A DNA stretch of 64,000 nucleotides from Aureimonas sp. Leaf427 (lineage in GTDB: Bacteria > Pseudomonadota > Alphaproteobacteria > Rhizobiales > Rhizobiaceae). Of this stretch, positions 52,521-61,165 are shown in pieces. The stretch spans positions 167,170 to 231,169 of the forward strand of contig NZ_LMQW01000012.1 in the NCBI RefSeq assembly GCF_001425485.1, given 5' to 3'. Made by a program: the position numbers and the translations under genes. Each line of letters starts with the position of its first letter. Positions within the stretch are counted from its first letter, which is position 1. The notes below the pieces were generated by a model, which was given only the letters and a program-made list of their open reading frames with translations, searched no databases and had not been told where the DNA came from.

Positions 52521-52860
52521 CAGTGGATGGTCCGGCGGCGCTGATCTTGCGCCATCGGCTAAGAGGGAATGCGAAGGGACGACCCAATCGGGGTCCCGCG
52601 TCGCAGCCGACCCCGCGACTGTAGAGCGGCGAGGTCCTTCCACCCCCGCGATTCGCGTCAGCGAATTCGCGCGGCGACGAACGCTGATCGCGTTTGCGTG
52701 GTGACAAATGCCTTCGGCATTTGCGCAGCGACAAGCGCCATCCGCATTTGCGCAGCGACAAATGCCTTCGGCATTTGCGCAGGGGGAAACGCCACTGGCG
52801 CCGCAAGGGGCTGGGAAGGCAGGAAGAGACCGACGACCCGCGAGCCAGGAGACCTGCCAT
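52521..52860 (+). ncRNA. Cobalamin riboswitch with expanded peripheral arm
   Basis: Conserved pieces occur in order: GGTCC of the first helices, GGCTAAGAGGGAATGCG at about 52557-52573 (core GGGAA), CGCAGCC-ACCCCGCGACTGTAGAGCGGC at about 52602-52630, GCCACTGG at about 52790, CTGGGAAGGC at about 52811, and a perfect B12 box AGCCAGGAGACCTGCC at 52843-52858. Between AGCGGCGAGG and CCACTGG, where most members have one or two short stems, about 150 bases of extra hairpins are present. It precedes cbtB by about 47 bases and should reduce cobalt uptake and cobalamin gene expression when cobalamin is abundant. Confidence 0.92.
52703..52783 (+). repeat. Three tandem 27-bp units inside the riboswitch
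   Basis: Units lie at 52703-52729, 52730-52756 and 52757-52783. The first and third agree at 26 of 27 positions; the middle one has several changes. Units one and three each fold as AAATGCC-TTC-GGCATTT. A further stem upstream (CAGCG at about 52669 with CGCTG at about 52682) extends the same arm. Confidence 0.9.
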
Positions 52861-52906
52861 CCCTTGGAAAAGGCCGCGATTCCGCGCGCCTTCACGGAGG
52901 TTGAGC

Positions 52907-53101
52907 ATGTCCGTTTCCCACACCGCCCCGCATGGGGTCGCAGCGCCCGCCGCTGTCGCCACGTCCACCCGCCTTCTCGCGGGCCTTTCCGCGATGATCC
53001 TCGGACTCGTCCTCGTCTGGGGCGCCGGCTTCGCCTCCGCCCAGACCCTGCACGACACCGCCCACGATGTCCGCCACGGCTTCGGCTTTCCCTGCCATTG
53101 A
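52907..53101 (+). CDS. cbtB: CbtB, small subunit of a predicted cobalt transporter
   Basis: 64 residues; ACGGAGG lies at a good distance from the ATG. A polar N-terminus with one His is followed by a single membrane segment (LLAGLSAMILGLVLVWGAGFASA) and a short C-terminal tail ending HDTAHDVRHGFGFPCH. The His-rich end with a Cys is the family's metal-binding signature. CbtB and CbtA form a cobalt transporter typically under B12 control in alphaproteobacteria, exactly as here. Confidence 0.95.
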   Translation: MSVSHTAPHGVAAPAAVATSTRLLAGLSAMILGLVLVWGAGFASAQTLHDTAHDVRHGFGFPCH

Positions 53102-53127
53102 GCGTTTGAGCTTCGCTTGAAGCCGCC

Positions 53128-53308
53128 GATCTCCCCCCTCGAGGGGAAGATGCCTGGCAAGGCAGAGGGGGGCGCCTCGCGAGATGGTCGGATCGCGTGA
53201 CGTCGTGCTTGGCCTTTCGGTCGCGTGGCGTCGATGGACTTCGACGGCAGCGCTCCTCGGCGCCCCCCCTCTGCCTTGCCAGGCATCTCCCCCTCAAGGG
53301 GGGAGATC
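53128..53308. repeat. Mosaic palindromic repeat (copy C) between cbtB and cbtA
   Basis: The left half (GATCTCCCCCCTCGAGGGGAAGATGCC then GGCAGAGGGGGGCGCC) and the right half (its inverse ending GGGGGGAGATC at 53308) face each other with the CTCTG ends inward, opposite to copies A and B. It makes up most of the 294-base gap between the two transporter genes (53102-53395), which holds no gene. Confidence 0.8.
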
Positions 53309-53395
53309 GGACGCTTCGCCGTATCGCCACGCTTGCCGACGTCGCCGCCCGGCGCCGGCGCAAGCGTTGGATGCCCATCCTGGACGGACCCAACC

Positions 53396-54169
53396 ATGAT
53401 CACCCGCTACCTTCTCGCCGCGCTCGGCGCCGGCCTTCTCGCAGGGCTTCTCCTCACCCCGATCCAATATGCCCGGATCGTGCCCCTCATCCTCCATGCG
53501 GAAACCTACGAGGACGGCGGCGCGCCGCACGAGCACGCATCCGTGCCCGGCCTCGTCGGCACCGCGCAGGCCGGTACGCTCGATGACGCGCCGCTGCTCC
53601 TCGCCCATTCCACCGCACCCGGCGAGGCGCACGAGGAAGCCGAGGCACCCGCGCTGGTCGAAAGCCGGCTGCTCGGCACGGTCCTCGCCAATCTCGTCAC
53701 CGGCTCCGGCTTCGCCCTGATCCTCGCCGCCGTCGGTCTCGTCGCGGGCCGGCCGATCACGGCGGCGAACGGGCTCGTCTGGGGCGCGCTCGGCTTCGGC
53801 GTCGTCTCGCTCGCGCCCTCGCTCGGCCTCGCGCCCGAACTGCCCGCCATGCCGGCCGCCGAGCTCGCCGACCGGCAGCTCTGGTGGATCTCGACCGTGG
53901 CGCTCTCGGCGCTCGGCGCGGGGCTTCTGATCCTCGGCCGAAAGCCGCTCCTGAAAGTGCTCGGCGTCCTCGCGCTCGTGCTGCCGCAGCTCTACGGCGC
54001 GCCGCAGCCGGCGGATCTGACGAGCCCCGTGCCGCCGACGCTGGCGGCCGAGTTCGCGGTCGCCTCGCTCGCCACCTCGCTCGCCTTCTGGCTGATCCTC
54101 GGCCTCGCGCTCGGCGTCCTCTTCGACCGGCTGAAGCGCGACGCCGGCCCGGCGGCGGCGCTCGCATGA
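53396..54169 (+). CDS. cbtA: CbtA, membrane subunit of a predicted cobalt transporter
   Basis: 257 residues from the ATG at 53396. About five to six hydrophobic segments are visible (ITRYLLAALGAGLLAGLLLTPIQ at the start). A periplasmic His/Glu-rich loop (ILHAETYEDGGAPHEHAS, then HSTAPGEAHEEAEAP) probably helps bind cobalt. LYGAPQPADLTSPVPPTLAAEFAVASL near the end is a family signature. It overlaps cobP by ATGA, so the riboswitch transcript continues into the cobalamin genes. Confidence 0.94.
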   Translation: MITRYLLAALGAGLLAGLLLTPIQYARIVPLILHAETYEDGGAPHEHASVPGLVGTAQAGTLDDAPLLLAHSTAPGEAHEEAEAPALVESRLLGTVLANLVTGSGFALILAAVGLVAGRPITAANGLVWGALGFGVVSLAPSLGLAPELPAMPAAELADRQLWWISTVALSALGAGLLILGRKPLLKVLGVLALVLPQLYGAPQPADLTSPVPPTLAAEFAVASLATSLAFWLILGLALGVLFDRLKRDAGPAAALA

Positions 54170-54711
54170 CGCTGCCCGTCCCGATCCTGCGCAACGGCGC
54201 GACGCTCGTTCTCGGCGGTGCGCGGTCGGGGAAGAGCCGGTTCGCGGAGGGGCTGATCGAGGCCTCTCCGCTGGACCCGCTCTACATCGCGACCGCGGGC
54301 GATCCGGGCGGCGACGCCGAGATGGCCTCGCGCATCGCCGAGCACCGCGCCCGGCGGGGCGCCCGCTGGCGCGACACCGAGGCCCCGCTCGATCTCTGCG
54401 GTGCGCTGGAGCGCCACGCGCAGCTCGGCACGGCCGTCCTCGTCGACTGCCTGACGCTCTGGCTAACGAACCTCATGGTCGCCGATCGCGACGTTCCCGC
54501 CGAATGCGAGGCGCTGGTCGAGATGCTCTTTCGCGAGCGCTTCTCGCCCGTCGTCCTCGTCTCCAACGAGGTCGGTCTCGGCATCGTGCCGGACAATGCC
54601 ATGGCCCGCGCCTTCCGCGACCATGCCGGCCGCCTCCACCAATCCATCGCGGCCCGCGCGGGCGACGTCTACTTCGTCGCCGCCGGCCTGCCGCTGAAGC
54701 TCAAAGGCTGA
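54166..54711 (+). CDS. cobP: Adenosylcobinamide kinase / adenosylcobinamide-phosphate guanylyltransferase
   Basis: 181 residues. The P-loop is LVLGGARSGKSRFAE, and IAEHRARRGARWRDTEAPLDL carries the guanylated His region. VDCLTLWLTNLMV and VSNEVGLGIVPDNAMARAFRDHAGRLHQSIA complete the family pattern. It phosphorylates adenosylcobinamide and transfers GMP, preparing it for CobS. It is five bases upstream of cobW. Confidence 0.95.
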   Translation: MTLPVPILRNGATLVLGGARSGKSRFAEGLIEASPLDPLYIATAGDPGGDAEMASRIAEHRARRGARWRDTEAPLDLCGALERHAQLGTAVLVDCLTLWLTNLMVADRDVPAECEALVEMLFRERFSPVVLVSNEVGLGIVPDNAMARAFRDHAGRLHQSIAARAGDVYFVAAGLPLKLKG

Positions 54712-54716
54712 TCTCC

Positions 54717-55802
54717 ATGCAGAAGACACTCGTGTCGAAGATTCCCGCAACCGTCGTCACCGGCTTTCTCGGCGCGGGCAAGACGACGCTCATCCGCAAC
54801 CTTCTCCAGAATGCCGGCGGGCGGCGCATCGCTCTGATCATCAACGAGTTCGGCGATCTCGGCGTCGACGGCGACCTCTTGAAGGGCTGCGGTGTGGAGA
54901 CCTGCCGCGAGGAGGACGTGGTCGAGCTGACGAACGGCTGCATCTGCTGCACCGTCGCCGACGACTTCATCCCGACCATGACGAAGCTTCTGGAGCGCGC
55001 CGACCGGCTCGATCATATCGTCATCGAGACCTCGGGCCTCGCCTTGCCGCAGCCGCTCGTCGCCGCCTTCAACTGGCCCGAGGTCAAGGCCCGCGTCACC
55101 GTGGACGGCGTCGTCACCGTGATCGACGCCGCCGCGGTCGCCGCCGGGCGCTTTGCCAGCGACGAAGGCAAGCTCGCCGAGCAGCGCGCGGCCGACGAAA
55201 GCCTCGACCACGACGATCCGCTGGAGGAGCTCTTCGAGGACCAGATCCGCGCGGCCGATCTCCTGATCCTCAACAAGGCCGATCTCCTCGACCATGCCGG
55301 CCTTGCGAGCGTGCGCCGCACGGTGGAAGAGGCGTCCGGCGGGCGCGTCATGAAGATGCTGACCGCCGAGCACGGCAAGCTGCCCGCCGAGATCCTGCTC
55401 GGGCTCGGCGCCGGCACGGAGGATCTCATCGCGGACCGCCGCTCGCATCACGAGATCGAGCACGAGGGCGGCGAACCGCACGACCACGACGACTTCGAGA
55501 GCTTCGTTGCGGAGGCCGGCGAGGTGTCGAACGTCGCCGGCCTCACGGCAGGACTGAAGGTGCTTCTGGAAGGCCACGACATCCTGCGGCTGAAAGGGTT
55601 CGCCGCCGTCGCGGGCAAGCCGGCGCGGCTCGTCGTGCAGGCCGTCGGCCATCGCATCGAGACCTATTTCGACCGGCCCTGGGCGCCGGGCGAGACGCGC
55701 GAGACGCGCCTCGTCGTGATCGGCCTGCACGATGCGCTGGACGAGGCCGAGATCTCGGCGACCATCGCAGCGCTCGGGACGACGGCCGCCAAGGCCGCCT
55801 GA
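54717..55802 (+). CDS. cobW: CobW, GTP-dependent cobalt chaperone
   Basis: 361 residues. The P-loop is VTGFLGAGKTT (15-24) and the metal-binding motif NGCICC at 73-78 is intact. Switch and specificity motifs include INEFGDLGVDG, ETSGLALPQPL and LNKADL. A His/Asp/Glu-rich insert (HHEIEHEGGEPHDHDD) precedes the C-terminal CobW_C domain. In the late-insertion pathway it delivers Co2+ to CobN-containing chelatase, and cobN starts on the last base of its stop codon. Confidence 0.95.
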   Translation: MQKTLVSKIPATVVTGFLGAGKTTLIRNLLQNAGGRRIALIINEFGDLGVDGDLLKGCGVETCREEDVVELTNGCICCTVADDFIPTMTKLLERADRLDHIVIETSGLALPQPLVAAFNWPEVKARVTVDGVVTVIDAAAVAAGRFASDEGKLAEQRAADESLDHDDPLEELFEDQIRAADLLILNKADLLDHAGLASVRRTVEEASGGRVMKMLTAEHGKLPAEILLGLGAGTEDLIADRRSHHEIEHEGGEPHDHDDFESFVAEAGEVSNVAGLTAGLKVLLEGHDILRLKGFAAVAGKPARLVVQAVGHRIETYFDRPWAPGETRETRLVVIGLHDALDEAEISATIAALGTTAAKAA

Positions 55803-58800
55803 TGCATCTCCTCCTCGCCCGCGCCGGCACGGTGGCGGAGGCCGGCGAGGCGGTCGATCTCGGCCAGTCGCCGGCCGACCTCGTGGTGCTGTCGGCCGCC
55901 GACACGGAACTGGCGGCGCTCGCCGGCGCGGCGCGGCGGCTGGGGACGGACGCGCCAACGCTTCGGCTGGCAAACCTCCTGCGGCTCCGCCATCCCATGT
56001 CGGTCGACACGTCGATCGAGCGCACGTTCCGCCATGCCAAGCTGATCGTCGTGCGGCTGCTCGGCGGCGCGGGGTACTGGCCCTATGGCTGCGAAGCGCT
56101 GCTTTCGCTGGCCCAGCGCACGGGCGTCGCGCTCGCGGTGCTGCCGGGGGACGACAAGCCCGATCCGGGTCTGGATCGGTTTTCGACCGTCTCGACGGCG
56201 GATCGCGAGCGGCTCTGGCGCTGCCTCTGCGAGGGCGGGGCGGCGAATGCGGACGGCTTCCTGGCGGGATGCCGGGCGGTGATCGACGGGCGGCCTGTCG
56301 AGGCCGAGGCGCGACCGCTGATGAAGGCGGGGGTGCTGGAGCGGGGTGGGGCGGATGCGCCGCGCTCGATGGCGCGCGAGCCGTTTCTCGACCACGGCAC
56401 TCCCAGTCCCGACCGTCCGACCGCTGCCGTCGTCTTCTACCGCGCCCTCGTTCAAAGCGGGCAGACCGCGCCCGTCGAGGCTCTCTGCGCGGCGCTGGAG
56501 GCGGAGGGGTTCGAGGCGCTGCCCGTCTTCGTCTCCAGCCTGAAGGACCCGGTTTCCACCGAGACCCTTCGCGCGATCTTCGCGCGCCGGCCGCCGTCCG
56601 TCGTCGTGAACCTCACGGGCTTCGCCGTGTCCTCGCCATCGGGCACGCGGACCCCGACCGTGCTGGAGGAGAACGGCGCGATCGTGCTTCAGGCCGTGTT
56701 GTCGGGCGGGCGCGAAGAGGACTGGGCCTCGTCCCTGCGCGGGCTTTCCGGCCGCGATCTCGCCATGAGCGTCGCGCTGCCCGAAGTGGACGGGCGCGTG
56801 ATGACGCGGGCGGTCGCCTTCAAGGCGGCGGCCGAATGGGACGAGGCGACGGAATGCGAGATCGTCGAGCATCGCGCGGTTCCGGACCGGCTCGCCTTCG
56901 TCGCCCGCCTCGCGCGCAACTGGGCGCGGCTGCGGCAGACGCCGGCAAACCAACGCCGCGTCGCGATCCTCCTCGCCAATTATCCGAACCGGGACGGGCG
57001 CATCGCCAACGGGGTCGGATTGGACACGCCGGCCGGCACGATCGAAGTGCTCCGGGCGATGACGGCGGCGGGCTACGAGACCGGCGCGATCCCGGCCGAC
57101 GGCAACGCCCTCGTCGCGCATCTCCTGCAAGGCCCGACCAATGCCGGCTGGCGCGACCGCAAGGTGCGTGAATGGATGGCGCCGGACGCCTATGCGACGG
57201 CCTTCGCCGCGCTGCCGGAGAGCGTCCGGCTCGCGGTGACGGAGCGCTGGGGCGCGCCGGAGGCCGATCCGTTCTTCGAGCCGGCGCGCGGCTTCGCGCT
57301 GCCGCTCGCGCGGTTCGGCCATGTCATGGTCGGCATCCAGCCGGCGCGCGGCTACAACATCGATCCCAAGGAGACATACCACTCCCCCGACCTCGTGCCG
57401 CCGCATCATTACATCGCGACCTACGCCTTCCTGCGCGAGGTCTTCGGCCTCCATGCGATCGTGCACATGGGCAAGCACGGCAATCTCGAATGGCTGCCGG
57501 GCAAGGCGCTGGCGCTCAGCCAGGACTGCCTGCCGGAGGCGGTGCTGGGGCCGCTGCCCCATCTCTACCCGTTCATCGTCAACGATCCCGGCGAGGGCAC
57601 GCAGGCCAAGCGACGCGCCTCCGCCGTCATCGTCGACCACCTGACCCCGCCCCTCACCCGCGCGGAAAGCTACGGCCCCTTGCGCGATCTCGAACGGCTG
57701 GTGGACGAGGTCTATGCGGCCGAGGGCGATGTCCGGCGCACCGCGCTTCTGAGGCGACAGATCTTCGATCTCCTCGGCGAAGCGGGAATTGGGGCGGATG
57801 CCGGCATCGCCAGAGGGGACACCGGAGACGAGGCGCTGGAGCGGCTCGACGCCTGGCTCTGCGATCTGAAGGAGATGCAGATCCGGGACGGGCTGCATGT
57901 CTTCGGCGTCTCGCCGGACGGGCGGCTGCTGACCGATCTCACGGTGGCGCTGGCGCGGCTGCCGCGCGGATACGAGGCGGGGGACGCCTCGCTGCACCGG
58001 GCGATCGCGGGGGATCTGGGGCTGGGCGACGCCCCCGCCCGCGACGCGGGCGTCCCCTCATCCGGCCCTTCGGGCCACCTTCTCCCCGCAGGGGAGAAGA
58101 AGGAGCCCCGTCCTGCAACGGTCGATGGGACGCGCCATTCTTCTCCCCTGCGGGGAGAAGGTGCCCGGAGGGCGGATGAGGGGCTCTTGCCGCCCCCCTT
58201 CGACCCCCTCGACTGCGATCTTTCCGCTCCCTGGGCCGGCCCCCGTCCCCAGCTTCTCCACAGCCTGTCCACCGATGCCTGGCGCACGACCGGCGACACG
58301 GTGGAGCGGATCGAACTCCTGGCGGCCGGCCTCGTCTCCGGCGACATCCGGCCGGATATCCACATGCCGTCCACAGCCCGCGTGCTGGAGGCGATCTCCT
58401 CCGGGCTCAAGCCGTCCGTGATCGCCTGCGGACCCGCCGAGATCGCAGGGCTTCTGGCCGGGCTCGACGGACGCTTCGTCGCGCCCGGCCCGTCCGGCGC
58501 GCCGTCGCGCGGGCGGCCGGACGTGCTGCCGACCGGGCGCAACTTCTTCTCGGTGGACACGAGAGCCGTTCCGACGCCGGCCGCCTGGACGCTGGGCGCG
58601 GCCTCGGCCGAGCTTCTCGTCACGCGCCATCTGCAGGACCATGGCGAGTGGCCGGCCGCCATCGGCCTCACCTGCTGGGGCACGGCGAACATGCGAACGG
58701 GCGGCGACGATCTGGCGCAAGCGCTGGCGCTGATCGGCGCCAAGCCGGTCTGGGACCTCGCCTCCGGCCGCGTCACCGGCTACGCGATCCGCACGCTCGC

Positions 58801-59719
58801 CGAACTCGGCCGCCCGCGCGTCGACGTGACCTTGCGCATTTCCGGCTTCTTCCGCGACGCCTTTCCCGACCAGATCGCGCTCTTCGACCGCGCCGCGCGC
58901 GCGGTCGGCGCGCTCGACGAGCCGGCGGAGGAGAACCCGATCGCGGCGCGGATGACGGCGGAGAAGACCGCGCTCGAAAGCTCCGGCCTCTCCCCCGCCG
59001 AGGCGGACCGGCGAGCCGGCTTTCGCGTCTTCGGCTCCAAGCCCGGCGCCTACGGGGCCGGCCTCCAGGCGCTGATCGACGAGGGCGGCTGGCGCGACGC
59101 GGGCGATCTGGCCGAGGGCTATCTCGTCTGGGGCTCCTATGCCTACGGGTTCGAGACGGAGGGCGACGGCGCGCGGGCCGAGTTCGAGGCGCGGCTGTCG
59201 CGGCTGGACGCGGTCGTGCAGAACCAGGACAATCGCGAGCACGATCTTCTCGATTCCGACGACTACTACCAGTTCGAGGGCGGCATGACGGCCGCCGCCG
59301 AGCATCTCTCCGGCGCGCGGCCCGCGATCTATCACAACGACCATTCGCGGCCCGAGCGGCCCGTGGTGCGCACGCTGGAGGAGGAGATCGCCCGCGTCGT
59401 GCGCGCCCGCGTGGTCAATCCCAAATGGATCGCGGGCGTCATGCGCCACGGCTACAAGGGCGCCTTCGAGATGGCGGCGACGGTGGACTATCTCGTCGCC
59501 TTCGCCGCGACGACCGGGGCGGTCGCCGATCATCATTTCGATGCGGTGCTTGTCGCCTATCTCCTCGACGAGACCTCGCGCGACTTTCTCATCGCCAACA
59601 ATGAGCCGGCTTATCGCGAGATGAGCGCCAAGCTTCTGGACGCGATCGACCGCGGCCTCTGGTCGCCCCGGTCGAACTCGGCAAGAATGATGCTCGCCGC
59701 CGCAGCCGGCGCACACTGA
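55802..59719 (+). CDS. cobN: Cobaltochelatase large subunit CobN
   Basis: 1305 residues, slightly long for the family. It binds hydrogenobyrinic acid a,c-diamide and inserts Co2+ with the CobS/CobT AAA+ subunits, which are not in this window. Signatures are PARGYNIDPKETYHSPDLVPPHHYIATYAFLREVFG, HMGKHGNLEWLPGK, FIVNDPGEGTQAKRR, RISGFFRDAFPDQIALFDRA, FGSKPGAYGAGL and NQDNREHDLLDSDDYYQFEGG. Residues about 751-794 are repeat-derived low-complexity sequence inserted in frame (see the repeat at 58053-58184), at a surface-loop-like position before FDCDLSAPW-type sequence. Both flanks remain family-like. Confidence 0.95.
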   Translation: MHLLLARAGTVAEAGEAVDLGQSPADLVVLSAADTELAALAGAARRLGTDAPTLRLANLLRLRHPMSVDTSIERTFRHAKLIVVRLLGGAGYWPYGCEALLSLAQRTGVALAVLPGDDKPDPGLDRFSTVSTADRERLWRCLCEGGAANADGFLAGCRAVIDGRPVEAEARPLMKAGVLERGGADAPRSMAREPFLDHGTPSPDRPTAAVVFYRALVQSGQTAPVEALCAALEAEGFEALPVFVSSLKDPVSTETLRAIFARRPPSVVVNLTGFAVSSPSGTRTPTVLEENGAIVLQAVLSGGREEDWASSLRGLSGRDLAMSVALPEVDGRVMTRAVAFKAAAEWDEATECEIVEHRAVPDRLAFVARLARNWARLRQTPANQRRVAILLANYPNRDGRIANGVGLDTPAGTIEVLRAMTAAGYETGAIPADGNALVAHLLQGPTNAGWRDRKVREWMAPDAYATAFAALPESVRLAVTERWGAPEADPFFEPARGFALPLARFGHVMVGIQPARGYNIDPKETYHSPDLVPPHHYIATYAFLREVFGLHAIVHMGKHGNLEWLPGKALALSQDCLPEAVLGPLPHLYPFIVNDPGEGTQAKRRASAVIVDHLTPPLTRAESYGPLRDLERLVDEVYAAEGDVRRTALLRRQIFDLLGEAGIGADAGIARGDTGDEALERLDAWLCDLKEMQIRDGLHVFGVSPDGRLLTDLTVALARLPRGYEAGDASLHRAIAGDLGLGDAPARDAGVPSSGPSGHLLPAGEKKEPRPATVDGTRHSSPLRGEGARRADEGLLPPPFDPLDCDLSAPWAGPRPQLLHSLSTDAWRTTGDTVERIELLAAGLVSGDIRPDIHMPSTARVLEAISSGLKPSVIACGPAEIAGLLAGLDGRFVAPGPSGAPSRGRPDVLPTGRNFFSVDTRAVPTPAAWTLGAASAELLVTRHLQDHGEWPAAIGLTCWGTANMRTGGDDLAQALALIGAKPVWDLASGRVTGYAIRTLAELGRPRVDVTLRISGFFRDAFPDQIALFDRAARAVGALDEPAEENPIAARMTAEKTALESSGLSPAEADRRAGFRVFGSKPGAYGAGLQALIDEGGWRDAGDLAEGYLVWGSYAYGFETEGDGARAEFEARLSRLDAVVQNQDNREHDLLDSDDYYQFEGGMTAAAEHLSGARPAIYHNDHSRPERPVVRTLEEEIARVVRARVVNPKWIAGVMRHGYKGAFEMAATVDYLVAFAATTGAVADHHFDAVLVAYLLDETSRDFLIANNEPAYREMSAKLLDAIDRGLWSPRSNSARMMLAAAAGAH
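58053..58184. repeat. Palindromic repeat inserted in frame within cobN (copy E)
   Basis: The outer arms TCCCCTCATCCGGCCC and its inverse ending GGATGAGGGG are followed inward by CTTCTCCCC-GCA-GGGGAGAAG dyads, the same blocks as copy D at 2373-2496 in reversed order. The length, about 132 bases, is a multiple of three, and the host reading frame continues through it without a stop. Confidence 0.85.
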
Positions 59720-59734
59720 ACAGGACGAACCGAC

Positions 59735-60373
59735 ATGGCCGAGATTTCCCCTGCGATCGCCAACCTCACCGAGGAGGAGCTCGACGCGCGCCATGCCGAG
59801 AAGATGAAGAAAAAGAAGGCCGCGCGCGACAAGATCCTGGCGACCAAGACCGAGGAGAAGGGCCTCGTCATCGTCCACACCGGCAAGGGCAAGGGCAAGT
59901 CCACCGCCGCCTTCGGCCTCGTCTTCCGGGCGCTCGGCAACGGCATGAAGGTCGGCATCGTGCAGTTCGTGAAGGGCAAGTGGGAGACCGGCGAGCGCCA
60001 GGCGCTGGAGCGCTTTCCCGGCGAGGTGACGATCACCGCCATGGGCGACGGCTTCACCTGGGAGACGCAGGACCGCCGCCGCGACATCGAGGCGGCGAAG
60101 GCGGCCTGGGCGCGGGCGACCGAGCTGATCATGGACGAGGAGCACCAGCTCGTCCTTCTCGACGAGCTGAACATCGTCCTTCGCTACGACTATCTCGACC
60201 TCGCCGAGGTGCTGGCGGTGCTGGCGAAGAAGCCGCCCATGAAGCACGTCGTCATCACCGGGCGGAACGCCAAGGAGGAGCTGATCGAGTTTGCCGATCT
60301 CGTGACCGAGATGGAGGCGATCAAGCATCCCTTCCGCTCCGGCATCAAGGCGCAGCGCGGCATCGAATTCTAA
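59735..60373 (+). CDS. cobO: Corrinoid adenosyltransferase CobO (CobA type)
   Basis: 212 residues. The P-loop is VHTGKGKGKSTAAFGLVFRALG, then GIVQFVKGKWETGERQAL and LLDELNIVLRYDYLD. The basic coiled N-terminal leader (AEKMKKKKAARDKIL) is normal for CobO. It transfers the adenosyl group from ATP to the corrinoid cobalt. It follows cobN by 15 bases and is the last gene of the riboswitch operon. Confidence 0.95.
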   Translation: MAEISPAIANLTEEELDARHAEKMKKKKAARDKILATKTEEKGLVIVHTGKGKGKSTAAFGLVFRALGNGMKVGIVQFVKGKWETGERQALERFPGEVTITAMGDGFTWETQDRRRDIEAAKAAWARATELIMDEEHQLVLLDELNIVLRYDYLDLAEVLAVLAKKPPMKHVVITGRNAKEELIEFADLVTEMEAIKHPFRSGIKAQRGIEF

Positions 60374-60377
60374 GACC

Positions 60378-61079
60378 TTACCAGACGAGCGCTACGACAT
60401 AGTAATGGCCGAACAGATGATCCGCATCATCCGGGATCGTCGTGTCCGCCGGATATCCGAATGCCGCAGTATAAGACTTTTGGGCGCGCGCCGACCATGC
60501 TGCCGAACGTAGCGCGTTGGGCTTGGCAAGCTCGTCACTCGAATCATAGACGATATAGAATAGGATCTGCCCAAACATCGGGGATGCGTCTCTCCAAAAG
60601 AACCACATCATCTGAGGTTTTTTGTCGGCATGAGATGCTGAAATCTCTTCTTCGTAGGTTGTTTTGCGAGTAAAGAAATAGATATATCGAGATATGTCAG
60701 CTGATCCAACGTGCGGATAAACGGCCTGCATGTAAAAAAACATCGGCAGGACTGCATATGAGAAGAATTTCTTCCATCTGAGATTGAATAAGAACCAGGC
60801 ACATGCACCCAGCCCCACGATTGGCGACAAGGAATAAACCAGAAACAAGAAAAAACTGGCTGTCGATATCGGTGGGTAGAGATCCCACGAAAAATCCGCT
60901 GACAACGAAAAAATAAGAGGAGCGACGAAAATGAAGGCTGTGGGCCACACAACCCAGCCATCTTTCGTCGAAGGCAAAGACCCGTTTCCAGATGCGGAGC
61001 TAGAGACGCACTCTCTCTTTTCGAAAGGATAAGTCATCTTCCAACCACAGCTCAATGACACAGGAATACTAGCTTCCAT
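60378..61079 (-). CDS. Unrecognised membrane protein in an AT-rich island
   Basis: 233 residues from the ATG at 61079 (a second Met at residue 15 is an alternative; neither has a strong ribosome-binding site). Three to four hydrophobic segments are visible: VVWPTAFIFVAPLIFSL, ASFFLFLVYSLSPIVGLGACAWFLF and FFSYAVLPMFFYMQAVY. A soluble part with aromatic residues follows (KPQMMWFFWRDASPMFGQILFYIVYD). I do not recognise the family. The gene is clearly poorer in GC than all its neighbours and uses A/T-ending codons freely, which suggests recent acquisition. It converges on cobO with a four-base gap. Confidence 0.7.
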   Translation of the reverse strand: MEASIPVSLSCGWKMTYPFEKRECVSSSASGNGSLPSTKDGWVVWPTAFIFVAPLIFSLSADFSWDLYPPISTASFFLFLVYSLSPIVGLGACAWFLFNLRWKKFFSYAVLPMFFYMQAVYPHVGSADISRYIYFFTRKTTYEEEISASHADKKPQMMWFFWRDASPMFGQILFYIVYDSSDELAKPNALRSAAWSARAQKSYTAAFGYPADTTIPDDADHLFGHYYVVALVW

Positions 61080-61165
61080 CTAGCCCGTTGTCGATGTCGC
61101 AGCCCCTGCACCCATATCCGGTTTCATGCGTTTGTAGTTTGGAATCATGATAATCGGAGTATCGG

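Noticed and set aside
52703-52783. Regular 27-base repeats suggesting a CRISPR array
   Set aside because: The units are directly adjacent with no unique spacers, there are only three, no cas genes are near, and they fall inside a riboswitch between conserved blocks.
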